Shown here: positions 49,540 to 59,096 of the stretch, piece by piece
Layout of the letters: every line of letters starts with the position of its first letter
How positions within the stretch are numbered: position 1 is the first letter of the stretch
Assembly (NCBI GenBank): GCA_045543555.1
Contig: JAZQMQ010000016.1
Span: forward strand, 62,001-126,000
DNA: 64,000 nucleotides
Reading direction: 5' to 3'
DNA from: Colimorpha_A sp045543555
Lineage (GTDB): Bacteria > Bacillota > Clostridia > Oscillospirales > CAG-272
The notes under the pieces: model-generated
Seen by the model: the letters and a program-made list of their open reading frames with translations, nothing else
Database searches by the model: none
What the model was told of the DNA's origin: nothing
Program-made: the position numbers and the translations under genes

Positions 49540-50724
49540 TTAATCCTCTGCGTACGCGTCTGCGACGATGGTGTAGAGCGAATCGAAGGCTTCGTCTTCA
49601 AGAGCCTGATGGTCATATTTCTGCTCCTGAGCGATGACCTTTTCAAGATCGGGACGGGTCTTGGGGTGCTTGGGAGTGAATACTGTGCAACAATCCTCAA
49701 ACGGAAGAATGGAGGTGTCGAAGGTGTCTATTCTTCTTGCCACAGCTATTATCTCCTCCTTATCCATACCTATACAGGGACGGAAAACGGGGCGGTTTAC
49801 CACCGAATCTGTAACGGTCAGCGCTTGCATCGTTTGGGATGCGACCTGACCCACAGCCTCGCCTGTAATGAGAGCCTGACAGTAATTTGCCTGTGCAACT
49901 CTTTCTGCAAGACGCATCATTGAACGGCGGAGAAGAAGGGTGAAATATTCCTCGTCAACCGTATCGCGAAGAACCTCTTGGAGATGAGTGAGGGAGATCA
50001 CGTGAACCTTTATCTGTCCGCAATATTCCGAAACGATCTCCGCAAGACGAATGACCTTGTCGCGAGCCTGCTCGGAGGTATATGGGTAGCTTTCAAAATG
50101 TACTGCTTCGATGGTAACGCCGCGCTTTGCCATCATAAAGCCTGCGACGGGAGAGTCGATACCGCCCGAAAGAAGAAGCAGTCCCTTGCCGTTTGATCCT
50201 CCCGGCATTCCTCCCGCACCGGGGAAGCTTCCTGCATGAATGTATGCGTATTCCTCTCTTATCTCAGTCATAACGACGACATCGGGATTATGAAGATCCA
50301 CCTTAAGACGAGGCATTGCCTCCAGAACCGCACCGCCAACCTGAGCTGAGATCTGAGGGGAAGTGAGGGGGAAACGCTTATCGGAGCGTCGTGCATCGGC
50401 TTTAAAGGAGGTGTGTCCGCGGAGACACATAGGGAGATATTCCTTCACCACTCTCTTAATGTCGTCGATATTCTTTTCGGCAACCGCCGCTCTTGCTACT
50501 GCGGAGAAGCCGAATACCTTTTTGCAGAGACGGAATGCCTCCTCAAAATCGCTGTCGTCGCTCAGCGGCTCAACGTACACAGTGCTTTGACAGAATGATA
50601 TCTTGAATTCACCCGCGCTTTTCAACCGTTTTGAGAGCTCGCGTTTTAACAGCTTTTCAAAATATCCTCGGTTGAGACCCTTCAGGGTAAGCTCACCGTA
50701 TTTACACAAAAGAACCTCTTTCAT
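49540..50724 (-). CDS. thiI: tRNA 4-thiouridine synthase ThiI
   Basis: 394 residues. NFLD-type N-terminus (LLCKYGELTLKGLNRGYFE), THUMP domain (to about 165), then a PP-loop ATPase with LLLLSGGIDSPVAGFM. The protein makes s4U8 in tRNA, receiving sulfur from a cysteine desulfurase, and in some bacteria also thiazole sulfur. It ends near residue 394 and has no rhodanese domain, as in most Bacillota. A cysteine near DCCTVFTPKHPKTRP may carry the persulfide. It overlaps nth by 4 nt. Confidence 0.95.
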   Translation of the reverse strand: MKEVLLCKYGELTLKGLNRGYFEKLLKRELSKRLKSAGEFKISFCQSTVYVEPLSDDSDFEEAFRLCKKVFGFSAVARAAVAEKNIDDIKRVVKEYLPMCLRGHTSFKADARRSDKRFPLTSPQISAQVGGAVLEAMPRLKVDLHNPDVVVMTEIREEYAYIHAGSFPGAGGMPGGSNGKGLLLLSGGIDSPVAGFMMAKRGVTIEAVHFESYPYTSEQARDKVIRLAEIVSEYCGQIKVHVISLTHLQEVLRDTVDEEYFTLLLRRSMMRLAERVAQANYCQALITGEAVGQVASQTMQALTVTDSVVNRPVFRPCIGMDKEEIIAVARRIDTFDTSILPFEDCCTVFTPKHPKTRPDLEKVIAQEQKYDHQALEDEAFDSLYTIVADAYAED

Positions 50725-51395
50725 TTTCCCTCGTTCCTTTTCTTTGTTGTTTTATTGTTTGAGTTATACTTCTTACAAATGCCGTTTAAGGCACATTCAT
50801 TGCATTTTGGTGCTCTTGCAGAGCAGGTGTCACGGCCAAACTGTACGATTCTATGGCAAAAATCAGATTGCTCGGAGGGTTCTATGATCTTCGTCAGTAT
50901 TTTCTCAATCTTGTACGGTTCCTTTACGCTCTCGTCGTAGAAGCCGAGACGTCCGCAGATGCGGATGCAGTGAGTGTCGGTGACGATGGCGGGCTTGCCG
51001 TAAAGGTCTCCTACTATGAGGTTGGCTATCTTTCGACCCACACCCGAGAGGGTCAGCAGATCTTCTACTGTGTCGGGCACTCTGCCACCGAAATCGTTTA
51101 TAAGCTGCTCCGACATTGCCTTCAGGTCCTTCGCCTTCATTCTGTAAAGACCGCAGGAGCGTATAAGCTCCTCGATCTGCTCGACGGGAGCGTCTGCCAT
51201 AGCATACATATCGGGAAGAGCGGAGAAAAGCTCACGGGATACGATGTTGACGCGCGCGTCCGTGCATTGTGCAGACAGTCTTGCCATTACTATGAGCTTA
51301 AAGGGATCGCCTCCATGCTCCAGAGCGCATACTGCGTCGGGATATACGGCTTTTAAAAGCCTTACCGCTTCACTTCCGCGTTGTTTTGAGGTCAT
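50721..51395 (-). CDS. nth: Endonuclease III
   Basis: 224 residues. Helix-hairpin-helix LSGVGRKIANLIVG with the catalytic Lys, catalytic Asp in IVTDTHCIRICGRLG, and the C-terminal 4Fe-4S loop C-x6-C-x2-C-x5-C (TCSARAPKCNECALNGIC). It removes oxidised pyrimidines and cuts the abasic site. The usual VDTHV/A reads TDTHC, a mild change. GAGGGA ribosome site. Upstream gene of thiI. Confidence 0.95.
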   Translation of the reverse strand: MTSKQRGSEAVRLLKAVYPDAVCALEHGGDPFKLIVMARLSAQCTDARVNIVSRELFSALPDMYAMADAPVEQIEELIRSCGLYRMKAKDLKAMSEQLINDFGGRVPDTVEDLLTLSGVGRKIANLIVGDLYGKPAIVTDTHCIRICGRLGFYDESVKEPYKIEKILTKIIEPSEQSDFCHRIVQFGRDTCSARAPKCNECALNGICKKYNSNNKTTKKRNEGK

Positions 51396-51451
51396 TTTAT
51401 CCCTCCCTCAGAAAAAATCCTTAAAATTGCGTTTTTTATTGCTTTTACCTC

Positions 51452-51480
51452 TTCCAAAACCGCGATAAAAGTAGTATAAT
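51452..51480 (+). promoter_or_regulatory. Promoter of the U32 peptidase operon
   Basis: TTCCAA (51452-51457), 17-nt spacer, TATAAT (51475-51480). Weak -35, good -10. Confidence 0.5.
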
Positions 51481-51563
51481 ACATTATATAACAACTTTTT
51501 GAATTTTTCAAGGGGCTTGAAAAATATTGAGTCTGTGAAATAACTTGAAATGAAGGAACTGAT

Positions 51564-53270
51564 ATGAACAAACTTCCCGAGCTTCTTGCGCCCTGTGGCT
51601 CCTACGAGGCACTTATGGCGGCCGTTGAGGGCGGCGCTGATGCGGTGTATTTTGGCGGTACTGCATTCAATGCAAGAATGAATGCCAAAAATTTTGACCG
51701 CGACGATATCCGATCAGCAATCGCATATTGTCACGAAAGAGGCGTTAAGGCTTACATAACTCTCAACACTCAGATATACGACAGAGAGCTTAAACAGGCA
51801 CTTGAGCACGCTGCGTTCTGCTATTCTGTGGGAGCCGACGCTCTCATCGTTGCCGACGTGGGACTGAGCGCCCTGATAAAAAAGCATATTCCCGACCTTG
51901 AGCTTCACGCAAGCACCCAGATGACCGCTCATTCACTTGATGGCGCGGAGCGCCTTTACGATATGGGATTTTCCCGTGTTGTCGGGGCGAGAGAGCTTAG
52001 TAGGGAGAATATAAGGACGCTTTGCACCTCCCGATCGGAAATTGAGCTTTTTGTTCACGGAGCAATATGCGTGAGCGTTTCTGGACAGTGTCTTATGAGT
52101 GCGATGCTTGGAGGAAGAAGCGGAAACAGAGGGCAGTGCGCTCAACCCTGCCGTATGTGCTATGGCGGAGAATATCCTCTTTCTGTAAAGGATATGTGTC
52201 TCGCCTCCTATATTCCCGAGCTTATAGATATGGGTGTTGCATCTCTCAAAATTGAGGGACGTATGAAGAGCCCATCCTACGTTTACGGAGTTACCAAGAT
52301 ATACCGTAAGCTTCTTGACGAGAGAAGGGCTGCAACCGACAAGGAAATATCGGAGCTTCAGAGACTGTTCTCCAGAAGCGGTTTCACCGATGGCTACTAT
52401 ACTTCAAAGGTCGATTCACGCATGCTGGGAATAAGGACCGATAAGGACATTTCCTACAGCCGCGCAGGATCGTCGTTTAAAGCGGAAAAGATTGAAAACG
52501 TCGGCGAGGCGGTTGACAGGAAAGCGGTGGAGCTTCCTGCAAAGATAGATCTTCCCGGTCGTCGTCCTGCTGTCAAGCCAATTGTAACAGCCTCCTTCAG
52601 AGCCCCTGATCAAATTCCTGACAGCCACGATGTAGATACTGTGTATCTCCCTCTTTCCCGTCACGTAAGCGGAGTCGGCGGTGTGTCGCTTCCTGCGGTA
52701 ATTTATGATGATCAGACGGACAACGTGAAAAGAAGGCTTGAAAAGGCAGTGAAAAACGGTGCAAGACACGTTATGCTCCATAATATAGGACAGCTCGGAA
52801 TTGCTTCCGAGTTCGGACTGATCCCTCACGGAAGCCACCGCTTCAATACCTTCAACAATTACACCGCATCGATGATAACCGAGGCGGCAGGGCTTGAAAG
52901 CCTCATTCTTTCCGCGGAGCTTATACTTCCGCAGATAAGGGATATAGTTCTTCCCGAGGGCGTGAGAAAGGGCGTTATAATTTACGGACGTCTGCCTCTT
53001 ATGCTTCTTGAAAAGCCTCTTGAGAAAAAGTCTCTCCGCGACGGCAGAGGAGCAACCTTCCCTGTATATACGGTGGAGGGAAGGGACGAGGTCTATAATA
53101 GCGTAAATATCTATATGGCAGACCAGACAGACCGTCTCGATCAGGCGGGGATCGAGGAAAGACATATGCTCTTTACCACCGAAAATAAGGGCGAGGTAAT
53201 GAGAGCTCTTTACGCATACAGTCACCGCCTTCCTCCAAAAGAACGTGAAAATATCAAGAGAATCAAATAA
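51564..53270 (+). CDS. U32 family peptidase (RlhA/TrhP-like)
   Basis: 568 residues. N-terminal TIM-barrel: ELLAPCGSYEALMAAVEGGADAVYFGG, and the U32 signature ELFVHGAICVSVSGQCLMS then GNRGQCAQPCRMCY with the cluster of cysteines. Relatives hydroxylate rRNA (RlhA) or tRNA (TrhP) uridine/cytidine using prephenate rather than cleave proteins. C-terminal 250 residues form the usual extra domains of the long form. Which RNA it modifies is unknown. It precedes dut by 17 nt. Confidence 0.9.
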   Translation: MNKLPELLAPCGSYEALMAAVEGGADAVYFGGTAFNARMNAKNFDRDDIRSAIAYCHERGVKAYITLNTQIYDRELKQALEHAAFCYSVGADALIVADVGLSALIKKHIPDLELHASTQMTAHSLDGAERLYDMGFSRVVGARELSRENIRTLCTSRSEIELFVHGAICVSVSGQCLMSAMLGGRSGNRGQCAQPCRMCYGGEYPLSVKDMCLASYIPELIDMGVASLKIEGRMKSPSYVYGVTKIYRKLLDERRAATDKEISELQRLFSRSGFTDGYYTSKVDSRMLGIRTDKDISYSRAGSSFKAEKIENVGEAVDRKAVELPAKIDLPGRRPAVKPIVTASFRAPDQIPDSHDVDTVYLPLSRHVSGVGGVSLPAVIYDDQTDNVKRRLEKAVKNGARHVMLHNIGQLGIASEFGLIPHGSHRFNTFNNYTASMITEAAGLESLILSAELILPQIRDIVLPEGVRKGVIIYGRLPLMLLEKPLEKKSLRDGRGATFPVYTVEGRDEVYNSVNIYMADQTDRLDQAGIEERHMLFTTENKGEVMRALYAYSHRLPPKERENIKRIK

Positions 53271-53287
53271 CGAAACGGAGATACGAA

Positions 53288-53728
53288 ATGAACATAAAGG
53301 TTAAAATGCTTCGTGAGGGAGCAAGGCTCCCCCATCTTGCCACCGCAGGCGCGGCGGCATGTGATCTCTATGCGCTTCTGCCCGAGCCCATCACCCTTCA
53401 GCCCGGACAGAGATACCCCGTGCCCACGGGTATCGCAATCGCTCTGCCTGACGCTTCCTGCGTTGCAATCGTATGTGCGCGAAGCGGTCTTGCGCTCAAG
53501 CAGGGACTTGCGTTGGCAAACGGTATCGGCGTTATCGACAGCGACTACAGAGGCGAAATATTCGTTGCCTTGATCAATAACGATAAAGAACCAAAGACCA
53601 TCGAAAACGGTGAGAGAATCGGTCAGCTTATGATCCTTCCTGTCATCGTTCCCGAATACTTCGAGGCTGACGAGCTTGATGAAACCGAAAGAGGCGCGGG
53701 CGGCTTCGGCTCCACGGGAACGAAATGA
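53288..53728 (+). CDS. dut: dUTP diphosphatase
   Basis: 146 residues of the trimeric dUTPase. The motifs in order: ATAGAAACDLYAL (1), CARSGLALKQGL (2), NGIGVIDSDYRGEI (3), GERIGQLMILPV (4), and RGAGGFGSTG (5). It removes dUTP to protect DNA and supplies dUMP for thymidylate. In motif 2 the R-S-G is retained. Ribosome site ACGGAG. Confidence 0.96.
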   Translation: MNIKVKMLREGARLPHLATAGAAACDLYALLPEPITLQPGQRYPVPTGIAIALPDASCVAIVCARSGLALKQGLALANGIGVIDSDYRGEIFVALINNDKEPKTIENGERIGQLMILPVIVPEYFEADELDETERGAGGFGSTGTK

Positions 53729-53741
53729 GCGTGATAAGCAT

Positions 53742-54687
53742 ATGACTGTTTTCTATTCAACCTTGGGTCAGATGGGATTTTATGCACCCTTATAGTGATT
53801 GGCTATAGTCAAAGAGCTAAAGGTCATTCCCGACAATACCGCAACCGTTCTTTCGAAGCTTGAAAACACATATTCGTTCCTTCTCTTGCGCTGGGTACGT
53901 TTATGACAAATTTTACGATCAAAAGCTTTTCGACCGCGTGGCAGTATACTCTTGGCGGAACTATTGTAATTGGTCTTTCCATACCTGTTGCAATATTTGT
54001 TTCAAGGCTTTGCTCAAAGATCAATACGTCAGAAATCTTTACACCTATGGGCTTTCCTTTTCAAATTTCGGCTTTGTGGGAAATGCGGTGGTGATGGCAC
54101 TTTTTCCCGATGTATTTGCCAATTACCTTATATTCGTAATACCGCTGTGGGTAATGATATACGTTTGGGCGGTTCCGATGCTGCTTATTCCCGCCGACAA
54201 GGAGAAAAAGGGAATGCTCGGACGACTCAAATCTTTTCTGAATTCCATGTTTGCAGGAATTGTTATCGGTATGATCTTTGGCATAAGCGGTCTTGGTAAT
54301 ATGTTGCCCGATTTTGTTATAAATTCCGTTGATACCCTCGGCGACTGTATGTCTCCGGTGGCTATGCTTTTGATGGGAATAACCGTTGCAGAAATAGATT
54401 TCAAGAAAGCTCTCGGAAGCCCGTCGGTCTACGTCGTTACTGCAGTAAGACTTTTGCTTATTCCCCTTGTCGCAATCGGCATATTGAGCTTTATAAGCGT
54501 GCCGTATCCGATTGCCCTCTGTGTTGTTTGCTCGTTGGCAATGCCGCTTGGACTTAACACGATAGTAATACCTAAAGCGTACGGCCTTGATTCAAGCGTT
54601 ACGTCCGGAATGGCACTGATCTCTCATGCTTTGTCATGCGCAACGATACCGCTGGTATTTATGATTTTTGAAATTTTGGTGAAATAA
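53742..54687 (+). pseudogene. AEC-family (auxin efflux carrier) transporter, multiply frameshifted
   Basis: The reading starts MTVFYSTLGQMGFYAPL at 53742, hits TAG at 53793, resumes in another frame with KELKVIPDNTATVLSKLEN, then MTNFTIKSFSTAWQYTLGG (from 53903), and shifts again near 54015 to join the long intact C-terminal frame (DQYVRNLYTYGLSFSNFGFVGNA to EILVK). Joined, it is a normal 310-residue AEC permease of ten helices. At least three lesions in the N-terminal third make it nonfunctional if the sequence is right. The C-terminal two thirds are undamaged, hinting at recent loss. Confidence 0.8.
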
Positions 54688-54689
54688 AC

Positions 54690-54738
54690 AAAAATGCCTC
54701 CGATAAGATTTGTAATAAGTCGATTGGGGGCATTTTTT
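54690..54738 (+). terminator. Terminator after the AEC pseudogene
   Basis: AAATGCCTCCGAT / ATTGGGGGCATTT, 12-13 bp with G-U pairs and a long loop, followed by seven T. Confidence 0.75.
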
Positions 54739-54791
54739 TGCTCATTTTTGTATATAATTGCTTATTTTGACCTAATTTGCGCTGAAAAGTT

Positions 54792-54820
54792 TTGATAAAT
54801 TGTTGAAAACGTAGTACAAT
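54792..54820 (+). promoter_or_regulatory. sigma-A promoter of the glycogen operon
   Basis: TTGATA (54792-54797), 17-nt spacer, TACAAT (54815-54820). About 35 nt of leader. Confidence 0.7.
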
Positions 54821-54861
54821 ACATAAAGTATAAGTAAAAATAATATTTATGAAAGGTGTCG

Positions 54862-56712
54862 GTGAGCGTTATGACGGATTCCGGATACAAAAGAGACATA
54901 TGGAACGGCTACTCTGACCGCGCCTATAAATATCTCGGCTGCCACAAGACAGATAATGGCTACGTTTTTCGCGTATGGGCTCCTAACGCAAAAAGCGTAA
55001 GGCTTGTCGGTAGGTTCAACGGCTGGAACAGAGAAAGCGACTACATGACAGACCTCGGAGGTATATGGGAACACTTCAGCGACACCGCCAAGCAGTTTGA
55101 CGAGTATAAATACTGCATCGAGCGATCCGACGGTAGCTTTGTGCTGAAGGCAGACCCCTACGGCTTCCATCATTGCACCCGACCCGAAACTGCATCGAGG
55201 GTGTACGACCTTCCCGATTTTGAGTGGCACGACGCACCTTACAGAAGGCTTGCGGGCAGAAGAAGTCCTATTGACTGCCCCGTTAATATTTACGAGCTTC
55301 ATCTCGGCTCGTGGATAAAATACGAGGACGGAAGCCCTTATTCCTATTCCGCGATAGCCGACGACCTCGTGCCATACGTGAAGAAAATGGGCTATACCCA
55401 CATCGAGCTTCTTCCTGTAGCGGAGCATCCCCTTGACTGCTCCTGGGGCTATCAGGTCACAGGCTATTACGCTCCTACCTCCCGTTACGGTACTCCCGAG
55501 GAGCTTATGGAGCTTATCGATAAATGTCATCAGGCAGGAATCGGAGTAATAATCGATTGGGTGGGCGCTCATTTTCCCAAGGATGAGCACGGTCTTTACG
55601 AATTCGACGGAAGCTGCTGTTACGAAAGCCGCGATCCAAGCAGACGTGAGCATCCCGAATGGGGAACGAGAATATTCGACTACGGCAGAAACGAGGTAAG
55701 GTCGTTCCTTATTTCAAATATCTGCTATTGGATCAAAGAATATCACGTAGACGGCATAAGATTTGATGCCGTAACGAATATGATATACCGTGATTACGCC
55801 ACCGATCCCGACTGCTGGAGACGGGGCTACGACTGTGTCGATCACGAGGCGGTAAGGCTGATCCGAGACATAAATTCCGCCGCCTTCAAGATAAATAAAA
55901 ACCTACTTATGATAGCGGAGGAGGCGACCTCCTACGATGGCGTCACAAAGCCTCCTTACGATAACGGTCTGGGCTTCAATTTCAAGTGGAATATGGGCTG
56001 GATGCATGACACCATCGACTATATGTCCGCCGACTCCGTTATGAGAAAGGGGCTTCACGATAAGCTGACCTTCTCACTGACCTATGCCTTCTCCGAGAAT
56101 TACGTGCTTCCGTTTTCTCACGATGAGGTGGTACACGGTAAAAAGTCACTGCTTGACAAGATGCCCGGCGATTACGGTGCAAAGTTTGAAAATTATCGGG
56201 TGATGCTTGCCTATCTTATGGCTCATCCCGGCAAAAAGCTGACCTTTATGGGTGCGGAACTCGGACAGTTTATTGAGTGGGACGAGAAAAGGGAGCTTGA
56301 TTGGTTTCTTCTTGAATACCCGAGCCATAAAGACACACATCATTACGTGCAGGCGCTTAACCGCTTCTATTTAAACAACCCTCCTCTGTGGGAAAACGAC
56401 AGAAATTGGCAGGGCTTCAGATGGATACGGGTGGATGACCGTGATAACGGCGTTTTCGCCTTCAGACGAGTCGGCAAGGACGGAGATGAGCTTATATGTG
56501 TCTTCAATTTCTACCCCGTGCAGAGAGAAAATTACAGACTCGGCGTGCCGTATGCCTGTACCCTCAAACCGATTTTTTGCAGTAACGGCGATTACGGCAG
56601 AGTCAAGACCGAGAGAATAACCTACGACGGTCTTGATAATTCAGCATCTCTCACTATTCCGCCAATGTCGGCGACCTTCTACAAAATGACCTATATCCGC
56701 CGCGGGCGGTAA
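54862..56712 (+). CDS. glgB: 1,4-alpha-glucan branching enzyme
   Basis: 616 residues, N-CBM48 (about 30-115, VFRVWAPNAKSVRLVGRFNGW) then GH13 catalytic barrel. Region I is VIIDWVGAHFP, region II DGIRFDAVTNM with the nucleophile Asp, region III IAEEATSYDG with the acid Glu, region IV PFSHDEVVHGKKSLLDKM. It introduces alpha-1,6 branches in glycogen. The start is uncertain: GTG at 54862 (AAAGG 5 nt upstream) or ATG at 54871; GTG at 54856 overlaps the ribosome site. It opens the operon glgB-C-D-A-P. Confidence 0.95.
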   Translation: MSVMTDSGYKRDIWNGYSDRAYKYLGCHKTDNGYVFRVWAPNAKSVRLVGRFNGWNRESDYMTDLGGIWEHFSDTAKQFDEYKYCIERSDGSFVLKADPYGFHHCTRPETASRVYDLPDFEWHDAPYRRLAGRRSPIDCPVNIYELHLGSWIKYEDGSPYSYSAIADDLVPYVKKMGYTHIELLPVAEHPLDCSWGYQVTGYYAPTSRYGTPEELMELIDKCHQAGIGVIIDWVGAHFPKDEHGLYEFDGSCCYESRDPSRREHPEWGTRIFDYGRNEVRSFLISNICYWIKEYHVDGIRFDAVTNMIYRDYATDPDCWRRGYDCVDHEAVRLIRDINSAAFKINKNLLMIAEEATSYDGVTKPPYDNGLGFNFKWNMGWMHDTIDYMSADSVMRKGLHDKLTFSLTYAFSENYVLPFSHDEVVHGKKSLLDKMPGDYGAKFENYRVMLAYLMAHPGKKLTFMGAELGQFIEWDEKRELDWFLLEYPSHKDTHHYVQALNRFYLNNPPLWENDRNWQGFRWIRVDDRDNGVFAFRRVGKDGDELICVFNFYPVQRENYRLGVPYACTLKPIFCSNGDYGRVKTERITYDGLDNSASLTIPPMSATFYKMTYIRRGR

Positions 56713-56753
56713 CATAAAAAAGTGCACCCCGTTGGTGCGTAAGAAAGGAAGCC

Positions 56754-57965
56754 TTGAAAAAGGCTATTGTGAATGAAATGACAGTCAGAAGCAAGGAATG
56801 TATCGCTATGCTTCTTGCGGGAGGACAGGGAAGCCGTCTCTACGTGCTTACCGAGAACACCGCAAAGCCTGCGGTGCCGTTCGGAGGCAAGTACCGAATC
56901 ATCGATTACTCGCTGTCCAACTGTGTAAACTCCGGTATTGATACGGTGGGAATACTTACCCAGTATCAGCCCCTTGAGCTTAACGATTACATTGGCAACG
57001 GCCAGCCCTGGGATCTCAACCGCAATTTCGGAGGTGTTCACATCCTTCCCCCGTACATGAAGACGAAGGATAATTCCTGGTATAAGGGTACCGCAAACGC
57101 AATATATCAGAACACTCCCTTTATCGAGAGATATAACCCCGAATATGTGCTTATCCTTTCGGGCGACCATATCTACAAGATGGATTACTCAAAGATGCTC
57201 AAATTCCATAAGGCAAAGGGTGCGGAATGTACCATCGCGGTACGTACCGTACCGATCGAGGAAGCGTCCAGAATGGGTATTATGAGCACCGACAGCGAGG
57301 ACAGGATCACCGAATTTGAGGAGAAGCCCAAGGTACCCAAGAGCAATCTCGCTTCAATGGGCGTTTACATATTCTCATGGCAGACGCTGAAAAAATACCT
57401 TATCGACGACGAGAATGACCCGAATTCGTCCAATGATTTCGGTAAGAACGTTATTCCCGCACTGCTCAACGACGGCAGAGAGCTTTATGCCTACACCTTC
57501 GACGGCTATTGGCGTGACGTAGGTACTCTCGATTCTCTATGGCAGGCGAATATGGATATACTCGATCCGTCGGGACTCGTTGAAAAGGGTGCACCTAAGA
57601 AGTTCAGAACATATTCCCGTAACTACGCTCAGCCTCCATCAATCGTTTCCAAGGGCGCAACCGTAAAGAATGCCTTTATCGCGGAGGGCTGTATTATCAA
57701 GGGAACGGTTATTAATTCGGTCGTTTCAACCGGATGCAGAATTGAAGAGGGCGCTGTTGTTACGGATTCTGTAATTATGCCGAATTCGACCGTCGGAGCG
57801 AGAGCTACCGTTGAATTTTCCATGATCGGTGAGAGATGCACCGTCGGTGAGGGCGCCAAGATAGGAGCTCCCAAGACCAATGACGGCGACTGGGGAGTTG
57901 CCGTAGTCGGAAGCGACAAGAGCGTGGGCGACGGCGAGACCGTTGCACCCAAGACCATAGTGTGA
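56754..57965 (+). CDS. glgC: Glucose-1-phosphate adenylyltransferase, catalytic subunit
   Basis: 403 residues from a TTG start (GAAAGGA at 6 nt; an ATG at 56778 is the alternative). AMLLAGGQGSRLYVLTENTAKPAVPFGGKYRIIDY is the nucleotide-binding and regulatory region, GDHIYKMDY the metal Asp, FEEKP and YWRDVGT complete the active site; a beta-helix domain ends the protein. It makes ADP-glucose. Forms a pair with GlgD as in other Bacillota. Confidence 0.95.
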   Translation: MKKAIVNEMTVRSKECIAMLLAGGQGSRLYVLTENTAKPAVPFGGKYRIIDYSLSNCVNSGIDTVGILTQYQPLELNDYIGNGQPWDLNRNFGGVHILPPYMKTKDNSWYKGTANAIYQNTPFIERYNPEYVLILSGDHIYKMDYSKMLKFHKAKGAECTIAVRTVPIEEASRMGIMSTDSEDRITEFEEKPKVPKSNLASMGVYIFSWQTLKKYLIDDENDPNSSNDFGKNVIPALLNDGRELYAYTFDGYWRDVGTLDSLWQANMDILDPSGLVEKGAPKKFRTYSRNYAQPPSIVSKGATVKNAFIAEGCIIKGTVINSVVSTGCRIEEGAVVTDSVIMPNSTVGARATVEFSMIGERCTVGEGAKIGAPKTNDGDWGVAVVGSDKSVGDGETVAPKTIV

Positions 57966-57983
57966 TGACGGGAGAAAAAGAAA

Positions 57984-59096
57984 ATGAAGGCTACAGGACT
58001 TATATTTTCGGGAATGTATAACGACGGTCTGGATTATCTTACCAGACACCGCACCGTTGCGTCCCTCCCCTTTGGCGGAAGATACCGTCAGATAGATTTC
58101 GTTCTCTCCAATATGGTAAACTCCGGCATAGAGCGTATCGGAGTGATAACCAAGTACAATTATCAGTCGCTGATCGACCATCTCGGTTCCTGTCAGGACT
58201 GGGATCTTAACCGTAAGAGAGGCGGACTTACCATTCTTCCTCCCTTCGCATCCAGCAGCTCCAGCGGATACCGCGGAAAGATAGAGGAGCTTCGTGCAGC
58301 ACTTCCTTTCCTTTCAAAGCACGAGGACGATCTCGTTGTGCTTTCGGATACCGACACAATATGTAATATAAATATCAAAAAGGTTCTTGCTTCCCATATC
58401 GAATCGGGTAATGATATCACTGTTGTAACAACAGAGGTAAGAGAAAACGAGAAAAACGCATCGGAGCTTGTGCTTGAAACCGATGAAAACGGTGTAAGCG
58501 GACTTTATCTGAATTATGCGGCTATCAAGGGACGGTATTCCTCCATAGGAATGTACGTTATCTCAAGAGAGTTTCTTGTGGATAAGGTTACAGAACTTGC
58601 CGCAAAGGGCTACTACCACATAGAGCGTGACTTCATTCAGCAGGGCTTCAATAAGGGTGAGCTGACCGTTGGAATGTACGTTCACGACGGACTTATAATG
58701 AAGAACAGAAATATCCTCGAATACTATAGTAACTCCCTCGCAATGAAGGACGAAAAGGTAAGAGAGCAGATATTCCGTCCATCCAAGCCCATTTACACCA
58801 CCGTAAGAGATGAGGTGCCTTCCTTCTACGGCGACGAATCCGAGGCTACCGATTGCCTTATCGCAGACGGTTGCCGTATCTACGGTAAGGTGGACAATTC
58901 CGTGCTTTTCCGTAAGGTGAAGATCGAAAAGGGCGCAGTTGTCAGAAATTCCGTCATTATGGCAGGCTGTGTGATCAAAGCGGGAGCAATAGTGGAGAAC
59001 GCTATCATAGATAAAGAAGCCACTATATCCAGCCTCCGCCGCATCGTAGGCGCGCCCCTCAGTCCCATGATAGTTCAAAAGGGAGAAATTATATGA
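57984..59096 (+). CDS. glgD: Glucose-1-phosphate adenylyltransferase subunit GlgD
   Basis: 370 residues, homologous to GlgC but without the G-G-x-G-S-R-L loop; the N-terminus reads ATGLIFSGMYNDGLDYLTRHRTVASLPFGGRYR. It keeps the beta-helix domain and the regulatory Arg region. In Bacillota GlgD lacks catalytic power and modulates GlgC. Follows glgC by 18 nt and overlaps glgA by 4 nt (ATGA). Confidence 0.94.
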   Translation: MKATGLIFSGMYNDGLDYLTRHRTVASLPFGGRYRQIDFVLSNMVNSGIERIGVITKYNYQSLIDHLGSCQDWDLNRKRGGLTILPPFASSSSSGYRGKIEELRAALPFLSKHEDDLVVLSDTDTICNINIKKVLASHIESGNDITVVTTEVRENEKNASELVLETDENGVSGLYLNYAAIKGRYSSIGMYVISREFLVDKVTELAAKGYYHIERDFIQQGFNKGELTVGMYVHDGLIMKNRNILEYYSNSLAMKDEKVREQIFRPSKPIYTTVRDEVPSFYGDESEATDCLIADGCRIYGKVDNSVLFRKVKIEKGAVVRNSVIMAGCVIKAGAIVENAIIDKEATISSLRRIVGAPLSPMIVQKGEII

